Part shown: positions 22,704-35,643 of the stretch, piece after piece
How the letters are laid out: each line of letters begins with the position of its first letter
Position numbering within the stretch: the first letter of the stretch is position 1
Source: Lepturacanthus savala
Lineage: Eukaryota; Chordata; Actinopteri; Scombriformes; Trichiuridae
Assembly (NCBI GenBank): GCA_030544235.1
Contig: CM060465.1
Location: 27,040,988-27,104,987 of the forward strand
DNA: 64,000 nt
Reading direction: 5' to 3'
Translations under genes and position numbers: made by a program
Notes under the pieces: model-generated
What the model was told of the DNA's origin: nothing
The model's database searches: none
The model's input: the letters and a program-made list of their open reading frames with translations, nothing else

Positions 22704-23426
22704 GGTACCAGCATCGTTGGGTGGGTGGTTTTTGGCTCACAGACTGAGGACAGAGCAGACCTGGCGGGTGGAGACGCAGTGAGATGCTGTCGGTGCTTGG
22801 AGCAGCTTTGTTGTTGTTGTTGTTGTTATTTTGTTGGAGGCAGGTGGGGGGGAGGGGGGGGTCGGACAGTTGGGGGGTCGGGGGGCGTTTTGGAGTCTGC
22901 TGTGGCTGAAGGACGACAGGATGGTCACTTCCTGTCTCTTGGAGCCGCGCCTTCAGTTTTTTGTTTTTTTTTGTTTGTTTTTTTAACGGCACGTCCCAGT
23001 TATTTTCCCTTTTCATTTTCACATTCTGGCAGCGCCCTCTGCTCCCCAGACTATACCTGCGGTGACCTCTGACCTCTCTGTGAAGCGGCGACAGCAGCAC
23101 AGCACCTGGACGTCGTCACACCTTCACCTGGAAATTTAAAAAACAAAAAAAAAAACACTGTGGATGGAGGAGGATGGACCAATCAGAGGGCAGCGTTGGG
23201 ACTGATGCTGCATCCTCAGACTGACAGACTGGCTCCTCCTCCTCAGTGTGTAGCTGTACTGTACTCTGTGTATGTATGTATGTGCGTGTGTGCGTGTGTG
23301 TGTGTGCGTGTGTAAATACTGTACAGAGGAATTATTTTAAAGAGCCTGTTGGATGCTGTTGGATTTCCTACTCTTCTTTTTGTCTGGTAGCCTCTGCCTC
23401 TGTTTTTCTACTGTTGTTGATCTGAT

Positions 23427-23432
23427 ATTAAA
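23427..23432 (+). terminator. probable znf609 polyadenylation signal (ATTAAA)
   Basis: The ATTAAA hexamer is followed about 30 bases later by a GT-rich stretch (TTTGTGTTGTC), the usual arrangement around a vertebrate cleavage site. The sequence just upstream (23310-23400) is unique and reads as 3'UTR. Confidence 0.55.
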
Positions 23433-23450
23433 CCTGTAGCTGGTGGAAAC

Positions 23451-25785
23451 GGCACCCAAGCTTTGTGTTGTCATTTATTCCCCAAAACCACGTCCCGTCA
23501 CTATGGCAACATGACACCACACGCCATAAAAGTGATTAACTTTACATATAAATTAATAGAGATGCAATGATTAGTCCATGAATCAATTAATCAAGTTCAA
23601 AACTTGTTTTTTTTAAGTCACAAGCCCAAATAAACACTGAAACAGGGATTTTCTTGCTGTAAATTATCCAATTCCATCACCTGCTGGACATGAGATGCCT
23701 CCTACTTCAAATATCAAAAAGTTTCTAATTGAATATTGGACTAGAATTGGTTCACAAATCATGCTCATAGGTCCCATACGACAAGCTTTTAAAGTGCAAA
23801 CTTTCCACTTCCATCATAAAACTCTGCATAAACATCAGTTTGTACAGTGAAGCTCAAACAAAGAACTCCAGGAAAAGAAGAAAACACAATTAGTGGAGGC
23901 GGACATTAAGAATTTCTATTATCTACGACCTACTAGTTGATAATACGTTTTTATTTTTACAGCACATCATTGATTTTAATGGCTTTAGTAACTGTCCAAA
24001 GGTTCTGCTGACAAGGTCAAACATCTGCAACACTGCATCATTTTCTGCTGCAGGGGTGTCCTTCAACCACAGGGAGGCGCTGCTGCACCAGCACAGGGAA
24101 TAAAGGGTCAATTCACCACACAACAAGAAAATAAAAGATGCTTTCTCACCTTCAGCCTTATCTCACCACGCAGATGATTCTGAACTGAACCGGTTCCTTT
24201 TTTTCTTTTTAAGTTCCCACCCAAACTGGTAAAGAAAAGAGAAAGTAATAATAATATATTACTCTAAAAGACAATTCAGCAACAATATTTAATAAGTTTA
24301 AAGATGCAATGTTATAATTTAAGACAATATAAATGACTGAAACTCAAGTTTAAATCATACTTCATTAATTTAAAGTATAATATACTTTTCATGGTTTGCA
24401 TATAATATTAAAACAGATGGCTACAATGAAATATAACAATGATGAACTATTCTATATGAATGTGTTTGAAAATGACTTGTTTTATTTCAATTTGTATTAT
24501 AGCAGTTTCTGTTTTTTTTAAGTAATTCTGCTGCTCCCAGCAGAGAAGGAAGGTGAGTTACTGGTGTTGAATAATGAGGTTGTTGCTGGTTGTAGAAACT
24601 TCAGCAAGAGTTTTTTTTACCAGGAAACATGAACATGCTGCTCCGCGATGACTCCGCTCATCTCACAGCTTCTGCTTTCTCAGTCTGTAACTTTACAGGA
24701 TGTTGCAAATCAGGAGATGAATAAAGTTGTTCCTCACAGAAACAAACAGTTGGACTCCAATCGAATGCGTTCAGTGCTATTTTCAAAGCATAATACCAAA
24801 ATAAAAGGCCTTTCAGTCTAATTTAGGTTGATTATTGTGCATGAAAACGGATCTAAAGGATCATTCTGCTAATTTTCTATATCTTTCTTACTGTCAACAA
24901 CTCTCATGTTATTTTGGCATTACAGTTGTATTATATCAACTGGTCTGATATGATGAATTCAGTCTATTTCCATAGTAATTTCCACTAATTATGCTCCCTC
25001 ATAGAAAGTTCTGGACACACTCTTATTTCTCTCTCACTTCCAACCAGCTTTGATGACCGGTACGCTCTAATTCATGTGTCACACCCAAGGCCCGGGGGCC
25101 GAATCTGGCCCAGCACCTTATTTTCTGTGGCCGCCCTCAAGAGCTTGCGCAGACTCGTGTGATTTATTGAGAGACGGGAAAGAGAATAAAAGTTTGAACT
25201 TAACGCTGGTCACGTTGTCTTTGTACGACCTTGTTATCTCTGAATCTATTTTCAATTAGCCATGAAGGTTGTTTAAAAACGGGAACGTTTCCATTTTTTT
25301 CTTATTTTCCTTTGTCGAAGTACATCTGTCATCTCTTTCTTGTACAATCTATTCTTTAATATTTACCATAGCAACACAAAACCATAGATTCCAATCAGCA
25401 TATTCTTGTATGAGTCTACATATCTGTAATGATTTTACATGTTTTGCTGCAGCATTTATAATAATTAGACGCTAACAACAATATAACATTATTTCTGCAG
25501 CAGCATATTTTTTTAATTCTATTAAAAAAAAATCTTAGCAAATTGTCACCAGCACTATTATGAGTGGAGAGGCTATTATCTAATATATCATATAATAATA
25601 TATATGATCTTTACTATTGACCCTTTTTGGCAAACTACAACACTGATGTGGCCCAGGATGAAATTAAGTTTGACTCCCCTGCACCTTGTTCCCAAGCTTT
25701 TAGTAGTAGTAGTGATCATTAGTGATTCAATAGTATTTTTTCATAAGGGGGATGTCTCCATGTGCGTCGGCTTTTATTTTGAAGG
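23451..25785. other. intergenic region between znf609 and gramd2a
   Basis: AT-rich with no gene seen. Bases 23565-23610 resemble the end of the dispersed repeat also seen at 44944. A hAT-like element occupies 25072-25681, directly before the gramd2a promoter. Confidence 0.7.
25072..25681. mobile_element. hAT-like non-autonomous element (about 610 bp)
   Basis: The left end reads CATGTGTCACACCCAAGGCC followed by CGGGGGCC. The right end reads GGCCCAGGATGAAATTAAGT followed by TTGACTCCCCTG. These are decayed inverted copies of the CAGGGGTGTCAAACTCAAGG hAT (Charlie-like) terminus. The interior is AT-rich without a transposase frame. Confidence 0.7.
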
Positions 25786-25940
25786 TCCGGCTTCCTGTGT
25801 CGTGCGGGTTAAATAGTGAGAGCTCGACTCAGCTGGTGCGGAGGACTCCCGGTCTGTGTGTCGGTGGGTGTCGGTGCCGGTGGACGGTGAGCGGGACACG
25901 CGGGGACCGAAGTGACACGAACCCGCGCGATCACGCACAG
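25786..25940 (+). promoter_or_regulatory. gramd2a promoter and non-coding first exon
   Basis: A CpG-rich island in AT-rich DNA that ends in a consensus donor ACAG|GTAAGA at 25941. A TTAAATAG stretch at 25809 and an ETS-like GGCTTCCTG lie at its 5' side. The start is not precisely known. The next acceptor in the right orientation with coding sequence is at 33459, so this exon would be entirely 5'UTR. A CTG run (25992-26010) and GAG/GAT-rich sequence follow just inside the intron. Confidence 0.55.
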
Positions 25941-27164
25941 GTAAGACCGACGTGATGCGGGGAACCATCAAACCTGCGGGGAGAGACACGCGCTGCTGCT
26001 GCTGCTGCTGAGGAGGATGAGGAGGAGGAAGATGAGGAGGAAGATGATGGTGATGTAGCAGCCAGTGGTGTTTTTACTCCGTCTCAGTGTCTCTGTTACA
26101 TAACATGAACGATATCAGCTCATTTATCCGCGTTATTAGCAGCCTGTTGTGATATTAGCAGAGCTGGGAGTTGTAGTTTAATAGTAGAAACGATTATTGG
26201 AGCCTCATTGGGTCAATACTCACTAGTAGTAAAGCTCCTTTGGATGCAGTGCAGGGGTGGGAGATGGAATAATAAAAAACACTAATACAGCAGTGATGAA
26301 ACACAGGAAATATTATAAATCTGTAAATATATTGCTGTATATTTTATTATTCTACAGTTATTGTGTAGCAGCACATTTATGCACAATACTATCGTCTTTT
26401 TATTCTGTGGTTTATTGATTTATTATTTATTTATTGATTTTCAAATATTCAATCATTTGGAGTTGTTGATATTCATGGCCTTCTGTTAGACTAAATTGAA
26501 TAAACTGGGATTCTGACTGATCAGAAGAGATGATTTGATGACATTACTTTAACCCTAACCCTCTTTTTAATTCAAAATGACATCTTTTTGTTCCCATCCA
26601 CCACAATTGGTTAAAACAAACGCTTTCATTTTGGAGGATTTATTTTTCAAACATACAGATAAAGCCTCCTTTACTCCCCTTTACTAAATGTGCAGAATAT
26701 AATCGACAGCTTTTCTATTTCTGAACGGTGGAGTAAGAATTAAATACATAGTATCAGCAGCTGCAGATTTCTCTGATTCCTCTGCAGTGTTATTAACATT
26801 AAACTAACAGCCACACTGAAGCCGTGGGGCTGCGACTGCTGCAAAAAGGATTATTTTCACTATCTAATAATTTGTCGATTATTTCCTCTATTAATCGATT
26901 AATTTGCATCGTTTCAGAAGATAATAATCAGATTATTCAAGATTCAAAACGTTTATTGTCATGTGCACGGTGGAGAAACAAGTTTCTACTTGCTGTCCAC
27001 TTGAATAAAAGTGGACATAAAAGTTGTATTAAAGTTCAAATAGAATAAGTAACATAGAATATAAATATAAACTATAAATAGGCAGGTTTTCAGTTAATTT
27101 TCTGTGGATATTGTTTGTGAACTTCAGCTCAGTTGTAGTTATTCAGAACTACAACTCTGGTGTA

Positions 27165-27530
27165 GTTTGGAATAGCTCCGGTTGGTGCAGGAGGAAGCAG
27201 AGTGTTTGAGAACCCTGCATTCACGTATCCCGGGTGCTGCCCCTGACCCCGTGTGGCCTCCTCTCTGCTGCAGTAGTTAACATGCAGCCCCCGGCCTCCC
27301 TCCGCTCCAGCAGCTCTGAATACGAAGCGTCCCCCGTGCAGGCTCCTCCGCTCTGTGCCGTGGCTTTTCAGCCGCAGTGTGTTTTTGCTGCTGCCTGTTA
27401 TTTGTTGGAGGCTCTCAGGGCGGCGCGGCACCGCAAACAAACGCCCCTTTCACTGGGAACCGGCGCAGGCCCGACGCCACGACACAGCTCAGCTCGTCCT
27501 CGGCTCTAGATTATCGCCCGGATGGTGGAA
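27165..27530. promoter_or_regulatory. candidate GC-rich regulatory block in gramd2a intron 1
   Basis: A GC-rich unique block (CpG-containing from about 27390) in AT-rich sequence, 1.2 kb inside the intron. It could be an alternative promoter or enhancer. Overlapping ORFs in several frames reflect GC content only. Confidence 0.3.
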
Positions 27531-27634
27531 TAATAATAATATCACGGCACAAATCAAGATACCGTGGCTCACAGAGATGACGTGTAAAGATGGAAAGTTC
27601 AGTTTTCTGTTAAATCTTTTGCAGCTTTAATATG

Positions 27635-28064
27635 CAGCTCTGGAAAACAAACAAGAGACCATTACATTTTTTTTTTCTGAAATCAGCATCTCTGCATGTA
27701 TTCCAGCCATTCTATTCCAGCGTCTGTTGAATTCCAACACACGTACACCTCATTCTGCTTAAAGATGAACCAGGAGTGGAATAAAGTCACTCAAGAACAA
27801 TGGTAAAGACTTGTGGAGAGCATGAAAGCTGGGATTAAAAATAAGGGTTATTGCACCAAATATTGATTTCTGAACTCCTCTGAAGTGTAAACATTAGTAT
27901 CATGTTGTTTGAAAATGAATTTGATCTTGTTTCTTTGCATCGTTTGAGGCCTGAAAACATTGGATTTGTCATTTTCTGCAAATAAATGCTCTAAACAATG
28001 ATAATTTTATTTGGAAAAAACGATAATTTCGCAGTGGTCTCTTTATTTTTTTTTTCCAGAGCTG
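27635..28064 (+). mobile_element. TA-flanked MITE, copy 2
   Basis: It starts CAGCTCTGGAAAAC and ends TTTCCAGAGCTG, with inner AAGAGACCATTAC and CGCAGTGGTCTC blocks. The interior shares long words with the copies at 18571 (inverted) and 60793, for example GTGTAAACATTAGTATCATG. Flanks are TG on both sides rather than TA, possibly by mutation. Confidence 0.75.
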
Positions 28065-31000
28065 TGTATTAAAAGATTAAATGTCAATTGCCCAAATTGA
28101 AGCCTTCTCCTGTTTAGGGTCAGGCCTCGAGATCTCGTTTCAAATGTTTAGGTCATTGAAGGAAAGAAAAGAGAAAAAAAAGCTCTTTGAATTAAACTTG
28201 TGCAATTAATGGAATTTTGATCACGGTTTTCAAAGTCACAAAATCACTCATGCCCAATAAATGCGTTGGTGTAACTAAAAAAAATAATCGAATGATTGCG
28301 ATAATGATGTTTTTTACCATAATTTAGCAGCCCTGCTTTGATTTGTCTAATTTTAATGAAAGAATAAAAGTCAAAGTTAAATACTGAAAGATATCTTTGG
28401 TATCTAACACGACTGCTGTTCATACCGGCCAATCACAAGATCCCTTCTTAATGTATTTACAATGGAAGTGATGGAGGACAAAATACACAGTCCTCCTCCT
28501 GTGCCGGAATACATTTAAAACTTTATATGAAGCTAATATGAAGCTTCAGACGTCCGCATGAGACGAATCAAGTAGATGTTTCAACGTCACAGTGTGTTTT
28601 TTGGTGCCAAAGTCTCCATATAAGCTTCAGGGCGACTTTTAAATGCATTTCTGTGGCTTTTTCCCTCCATCACTTACACTGAAGGCACATTTAGAGGCTC
28701 TTTTAATATCCAGTATGGACAGGAGGGCTGATTAAAGTAGGGGAAAACTGTGCACTATTATTTTAAGAAGCACTTGAAAAATTGTTAAATCCATTCTGTA
28801 AAGTGTGACGTGTGAAATGCCGCTCAGTTTCTCATTATAACTATAAAATATGAAGTTATAATGAAAAGCTTTTCTTGTCCAGAAAGTAGGAAAGGAGGGG
28901 CGTTTTTGAGATAAACTCACTTTGTCCTTTTCATGGGATTTGTTGATGGAATAACACGTCTATCTCTTCCTCTCCTGCTGTGCGGTAAAACTGTTGCTTT
29001 TCCATCAGCAGAGACACAAAAATCCAGTATTTTTTTTTTTTTAATCCTCCACCACCTCTTGTTATCCTGAGCTGACCTGGATGCTTCTGCTGCGCTGTTT
29101 GAGCAGCAGTGAATATTGGTTTTAGAGGAATATAATTTCCTTATGATTTGCATCAACACAGTTTAAAAGGCTTTTCTGCTGTTTAACCACGAGGAAAAGG
29201 TTCTCAACCACCAACACGAGTCACACTATCACTATCAGACATGTGCATATTGGAAAACACCTTCCATAATGTTATATGATGCTAGAACTAAGGATTATGA
29301 ACCTTTAGCATCACTTCCATCATATTATGACTCCAAAAAATTTAAAAAGTAGAATGAATGCAATGCATTTTTGCACTTAGAGCTGCTAAGGTTGTTGCTA
29401 AGGTGTTTCTAATGCATCGTATGGGTTGTTCATTGTACAGAGGTGTCATTGTTGTGACATTTTGAGTAGTGAAAACCTGCTACCATAAATAGTTTCACAG
29501 TTGGTTGGCGTATTTTAAAGTGGCTGAATAAAGGACCAGTACAACAATGAATAAGCAGTTTGTACATTTAAATCATGCAAATATATTCTAGATGATATTC
29601 TGCAATGGTTCGTTCCCAACAACTGGAGAAGTAGCACGTTAACAACCACTCTAACGGAACAGTAGCGGATGCAAACGAGCATTTAGCAGAATGTTTTTCT
29701 GCAGATATTCTGAAATTTAGATTAAAACGTGCAACAATCTGGCCTCTTTCATCCCTGCAGCCGAGTTTCTGGCTCAGCCATCCCCTCGGTTAAAAGTCGA
29801 GTGTATACGGCCTGATATCTGACAGCAGGTAGTCAAACCACGAGATGAAGATCTAAAGTGCTAAAGAGTCCCATTACAGCAAACAGCCTGAGTCTCCCTG
29901 AGGCGCTGCCTGATTTAATCAGCGGGGTGAGACTCCTCCGAGAGGAAACCAGAGGACAGCGCCATGGAAACCGGGAGGAGGAGGGAAGGATGTGGGCGAA
30001 GGTTCGTACCTGCTCTCAGCTGGAGGGAGGACAATAAATGTCAATATATGACAATATAATAGGACTATATATATAATTATGAATCCTCATATATATAGAA
30101 AGGATCATACCTGTCACTATGGCAACTGTGGTTCATTTCCACCTCTTAACAGGTTCGGGTCAGTTACCTGCAACTCTTAATCTATTTTATATCAGCATGA
30201 AATAAATTGTTAAATTGTTGGTTTGAGCGCCGCTGCTCACTACAAACCCCTGAATATTGTACGAACCCGCTGAGTCTTTTATATTTGGAGGTCAATACGC
30301 ATGAATATTGATTTTCAGCGAGGCAGGAGATCACGTCAGAGGAGGGTCCGTTCAGCTTGTTAATCGTAAAGTCAAATCTCCCGAAAACAGGAAAGCACAA
30401 GCGTGTCTGATTCCGCTGAGAATAATCCGTTAAAATCAATTATCAGGCAAAAGCCTGCGCTGTTAAGACCACATAGAGACCAGTTATTAATCAAACACCA
30501 TTAATCCCTACAGACTGAGGTCGCTGCGTGTGAACTGAAGCTGAACTGTGGTCTGTACAGTGTCCTGCTGCATGATGTCTGCATCTGTTGAAACGTTGAA
30601 TTCAAGTGTTGAATGTCCTGTCCAAATGTCTTTGATATTGTTATATTGATACCGTCTGCGGTATAACAAGAGATTATTGTTATATAGAGGAAGTACCGAA
30701 AAAGATACGATACGAATGTCCAAAACTGAATGTAATTAACGGTAATCATCAGTCCCTGTTGTCCAGAATGTAAAGAGTTATTATATTCAGCTCTTACTGC
30801 AGAAGCTGCAGCAGGATGAGAAGTGAATGTTTGGATGTGTTTAAGCTAAGATGACATGACGGAGTTTTTGTGGAAGTTGCAGGTTGTCGGCCAACATCTA
30901 CCTTGCCAAGAGCTGAGGTTGATGTCGCTGCCCATAAATGTCCATCCCAGCATTGTTTGCTGAGGTTGTTGCTAAGGATTTTCCACGTCTTGTTTCCACT

Positions 31001-31223
31001 GCCCACTCTCATATTTCAGCGTGTCAGCTCGTTTTAAGTGAAGAAAAATTTGACTGAGTACATGGTCCCTGTGAATATGTCAAATGATTTGTGTAGCATC
31101 TTAGTTCTTTTTCCATCTCACCTATTTAACCTGATCAAGTCAATTTTTTCGAAAAGTTATCTCATGAGACTTTTCTTACACAGCGAGTCTAGACCAGTGG
31201 GGGGGGAATGGCCGGATTGTTGA

Positions 31224-31641
31224 AAAATGCATCCTAAAGTGCTCTCTAGGAGCTAAAATGTATGCTAAAGTGACCTCTAGCAGCCAAAAAGCATGTTAAA
31301 GTACCCTCTTGGGAGCAAATCATGTCCTAAAGTGCCATCTGGGAGCTAAAAAGCATGTTGAAGTGAAAAAAAACATGCTAACGTGCCCTCTAAGAGCCAA
31401 AATGCACTTTAAAATGCCCTCTTGGGAGTTATTGTATTCTAAAGTGCCCTCTACGAGCTAAAAAGCATGTTAAAGTGCCCACCTGCTAACTAAAAAGCAT
31501 GTTTAAGTCCCCTCTTGGGAACTAAAAAGCATGTTAAAATGGCCAAAATTTGTGTTAAAAAGCCTTCTAGGAGCCAAAAAGCATGCTAAAGTGCCTGCTC
31601 GGGAGCTCAAATGCATGTTAAAATGCCCTCTAAGAGCCAAA
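31224..31641. repeat. 31-bp minisatellite in gramd2a intron 1
   Basis: About 13 diverged copies of a 31-bp unit built around AAAAAGCATGTTAAAGTGCC followed by CTCTAGGAGCC. Units vary by substitution; one region near 31361 carries an A-run insertion. Confidence 0.9.
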
Positions 31642-32159
31642 CACCTGCCCATTTCAGTGGCAAAGACATGCTACATATCCCCTTTTTTCCCTTTTTGCCC
31701 CTGCCCTTCAAAAAGTCTATGCACGTCACAGGTCTAGAGCAGACTTTTTAATTTACAGAGAGCCAACATTCCTCCATGAGCAAACACTTGGCAACTGCAG
31801 AAAGGAAACTGGAACTGAAAGAGACCTGGAACCATAGCTGGAACTGAACCTGGCTCTAGGTGTGCGGCCATCTGCCTCGACCGGCTGGGATGAGACTTGA
31901 AAGAGCGTCGGAAATTCACAATAATAGCATTAACGACTATAATAATATAGTTGTAGTTATAGTTGTTGTGATACATTATGGTAATTTTAGTCAAACTATG
32001 GCTGAAACTGGAGGCCGGGCCTGATTCAAAGATGACATGCCAGTCTCAAAATGCTGAAAGTGACACATTCCCAACATTTTTACCTTCTTTTTATGGCTCA
32101 CATATGCTACAGCACATCTTGTGGACATTGATCAAATTATAATATAAATCAGGCAAACT

Positions 32160-32430
32160 GAAGCCGCCGAGGAAATCAGGTGACAACAAACCCCGTGAGC
32201 ACTTTGATCACATTTTCACCTAAATCAGTTTTTGTGCGGTAATCTGGTAGATGTGAGGGTGTGACCTCACATCTACTGTGAGCGAAGTGCCTTCCTGCTC
32301 CAGTTTCAGCTGACGTAGGAGGCGAGGAGAACAAAGCTCGATCCGAGCAGCCTCTTCGGAAGCTGTTGCCATGGCAACACTGGGGGAGAATATCCTCGCT
32401 GCCGTGTGCCACGTTCAGCATGTGAGTGTC
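32160..32430. promoter_or_regulatory. candidate regulatory block with perfect RFX X-box
   Basis: A GC-balanced unique block containing GTTGCCATGGCAAC at 32365-32378, a perfect palindromic RFX X-box. It also has a perfect 12-bp inverted repeat (arms 32247-32258 and 32265-32276). It lies 1.1 kb upstream of the start-codon exon and could be an internal promoter or enhancer. Function is inferred. Confidence 0.4.
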
Positions 32431-33459
32431 ATTTCAGGCAGTGCTGAAGCTTTATATCAGTGGTCTGTTGCAGCACAACCAGTCCTCCGACCAATCAGAG
32501 CGCACCGTCATCTACTCCCTCTAAACATTGTGGTGAGAACCTAGAACCAATAAAAACACTACCAGACTGGAATCATAGGGTTCAGTGTGTTGTAGTATCA
32601 ACCCTGGTACTAAAACTAAAAGCCACGACTAACTGCAGTGACCTTAGTTTTCAATTTAGAAAACAAATCATCTGATTATTTTAATCTGGACTGAATCTGA
32701 TTAAAAGATTTAACCATTAAAAAAAAAAAAAAAAGATTGACAACATTATGGTCTCTCTCAGTTTTAGGGCAGAATAACCGAATTGTAATCGAGTTTCAAT
32801 TAACCACCAGGTCCAATTTAATCCCCGGGTGCAGGTGTATATTTTGATAAATAACTGCCAGTTCCAAGTAAACGTAGAGTCTAATTTATTTACCTGGACG
32901 TGTTTCTTCTTTGCCTTTTTTCGGCAAGCACCTCGCATCACTGTCATGCTCAAATGACGTTAAAGAACACCCTTACACTTAATTGTCAATCGCCACAGCA
33001 GAGAAGCAGCCATGAGATGTTTAACTACAGTACTGTAATATGACTTCTGAAAAATGAACTATACAGTTTAATAAAAGAATGTGAGTAAATTACCATATTT
33101 TTTCAGTTTTGCTAAGTGAGTTTTTTGTCAGGAAGGAATTAATGTCATTTCTCAAATTGTCAAACGCTCTGTTAAGTGATTGAAACAAATGTTCTGGCTA
33201 TTATTTGGTTATTTACATTATTATATTATTATATCTTAACTAAACAAAACTTTCTCCAGAATCGTGGCCTCTACTGTTAAGGGTGTTCTTGTGTTAACTA
33301 TAGTTCTAGCTGTAGAACATATTCTAGAATCAACAATAGCATTTGTTAACTAACTCTGGTACCAACTCTAGTATTAAAGGATTTGACTGGTGCTTTTCTA
33401 TATTTGTCTTGTATTTCCATATAAATGCTGTTTTTTCTCCCTCCCTCCTGTCCTCCCAG

Positions 33460-33570
33460 GCAGATCATGATGATGGAGAACTTGGAGCATAGCGATGACG
33501 TCAGCATCCTGCCCGCCCATGAGGTGGAACACTCCAGGGAGGAGGACACACACTGCCCCCTGCCGTTCAG
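33460..33570 (+). CDS. gramd2a: gramd2a exon 2 with start codon (residues 1-34)
   Basis: The acceptor is CCTCCCAG at 33459 and the donor is CAG|GTGGTT. The first of three consecutive ATG codons is at 33467, so the start could be any of them. It encodes an acidic, poorly conserved tail (ENLEHSDDVSILPAHEVEH). The coding part is 104 nt and ends in phase 2. Confidence 0.82.
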
Positions 33571-35550
33571 GTGGTTAAACTAATCAATTCATCGCTTTCA
33601 AAACTGTTTTGTTTTGTCCAATCAACCATCAAACCTGCAACGAAATTCAGTTTACCGCTACAATTTTTACAATTCAACTAATCGATCAATCAGCCGATCA
33701 TTGTAGCTCTAGAAAACTGCATTTTACCCATGGGCACCAACTTATCTCTTCATGTGTGTGCGCTAAATATAAAGCTACAGCTAGCAGCTGGTTAGCTTAG
33801 CTTAGCCTGGAAACAGGATGAAGCCGCTGGCTCTGGTCGACTGTCCAGAGGTAACAAACATACAAATATTAGCTGTCTAAAACAGTTAACAAAATGGTGG
33901 AGACCACAATCCTCATTGACTGTGGGTATACTGATGTCGACTCATAAGTTCTTAATTAGAAATTCTTTAATGGACACATTGCACTAGGTGATTATTACAT
34001 TTTATGTTGGCTGTGTTTTTTTATTGAACTGACATTAAACTGTCTTTGATATTGGATTGTTCAGAAATACAGAGCAGAGTTGGTGAAGGCGTTTTCTTAG
34101 GATGTTAAATAAACTGAGTGAAACAGGAAAGTACTAAAGGATCCTAAACGTGTGTTTCAAAATCTCATAAATTTGACATGTTTGATGATTTGCTGAGAGC
34201 GCAGACCTCCACCAAGCATGCCATGACTCCCACCCAACAGTGTTGTCTTATACTTATTGAATGCACCCAGAAACATATACAAAAGTTGGGTCTGTGGGGT
34301 CAGCTGCCATCTAGGTCATCACCACTAGGTGGCCCCAAACGATGGCGCCTGTTTGAACGTCCATTTACCGCAATGTTGCCAAACAACAAAACATTCAAAG
34401 TGATACAGAAACCAGGATTTCTTCTGGATCATTACCAAAATGCATACATCTGTTCATGGTACCATTCCCAACATTTGCTGAAAAATTGACAAAAATCCGA
34501 CTAAAATATTTTGAGGTATCTAGCTAACAAATCAGAACCTCTTTGGCGGTTCATGTTAGGAGGGAGGTCAGCTGCTGCAAGTCCTGCGAGGTGAAAGAAT
34601 AAAGGTATTAAGGATTAAAAGTAGCGTTTTAATCTTTTAATTCTAATAACTATTCATCCTTTTTCCCTGTCATTAGATTATTTAATCGGTTGACTAATCA
34701 TTACAGCTCCGTCTCGGTTACTCAAAGCCACAGTGAGATATTCCTTAAGCTATTTCCTTTTCCTTACACATGCTACCTCAGATGTTGTGGTCAGAGAAAC
34801 AGTAGACTGGTTAGGGCCATTACAGGAAGGCTGCTTCTGACTGATTTATGATACAAAGTGTGAAATAACGTCATCTAGGATGATTCACTTCAGGATCCCG
34901 CCTCCTCATAAACAACCAACTCCCTCATTAGTGCTGACTATGTGTGTGTGTGTGTGTGTGTGTTAGGGTGTTTGGCAGGAGATGAAAGCTGAGGAGACGT
35001 GCAGGAGAGACAATACACAGAGAGGGAAAGCCTCAGTGCCTCTGTCTCTGCTCTGTTATTCCCGTCACGTACAAAACAAGCTGCAGGAGAAGCTGCAGAG
35101 CTGTGTGGGTGTGTGTGTGTGCATGCACACGTGTGTGTGTGTTTGTTTGCAGCACGTGCAACAGTTCACGTTTCCAGGCAGCAGAGCTCAGATGTATGGA
35201 AACAAAATGGGTTCAAAAGTATTGTAGCTGTGTATCGCCATATCTGAATGTGTGAAGACGTTGTCTGCAAATAGAAATTTATTTTACTAAAGCAGTGCTC
35301 AAAGCACAGTAGAGAGAAATCAATAAATGAGAGATATAACTGACCAACCACTGGTCTGCAATGCTTCCATGTCACCTTTGTGCCAGGTCTACTCATTCTG
35401 TTTAGTTAACAGCAGTTGGCATCCATACATTTACATTTGTGGATTGTGTTAAGGATACCTCTGTGGGAATGCTGATGCACAGCTACAATACTTTTGACCC
35501 CATTTTTTTCCCGTATGGAGAGACAGAGGAGCTGAAGGGTAGAAAGAGGT

Positions 35551-35643
<93 letters not shown>

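Larger units (their letters stand above)
21005..23450 (+). other. znf609 3'UTR (possibly with an optional intron)
   Basis: This sequence follows the stop. Bases 21150-21720 are AT-rich with degenerate TTAATAGATTA/TAACAAGTTA-like internal repeats. Good acceptors occur at 21932 (TTGTTCCCACAG) and 22376 (CACCTGTCTATAG), which would pair with the donor overlapping the stop. An 18-bp tandem repeat, a TTG run (22808-22828), a G-rich tract (22843-22885) and a TG-rich tract (23279-23312) precede an ATTAAA signal at 23427. No coding content is recognised. Confidence 0.6.
25941..33459 (+). other. gramd2a intron 1 (7.5 kb)
   Basis: AT-rich intron with a MITE (27635-28064), a 31-bp minisatellite (31224-31641) and two GC-balanced unique blocks (27165-27530 and 32160-32430). 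A segment at 26825-26925 belongs to the dispersed family seen at 44944. No coding exon is recognised; ORFs such as 30182-30439 look like chance. Confidence 0.65.

Noticed and set aside
22470..23072. Collagen-like ORF (Gly-Pro-Ala repeats)
   Set aside because: Produced by an 18-bp tandem repeat in the 3'UTR; flanking residues have no recognisable protein character.
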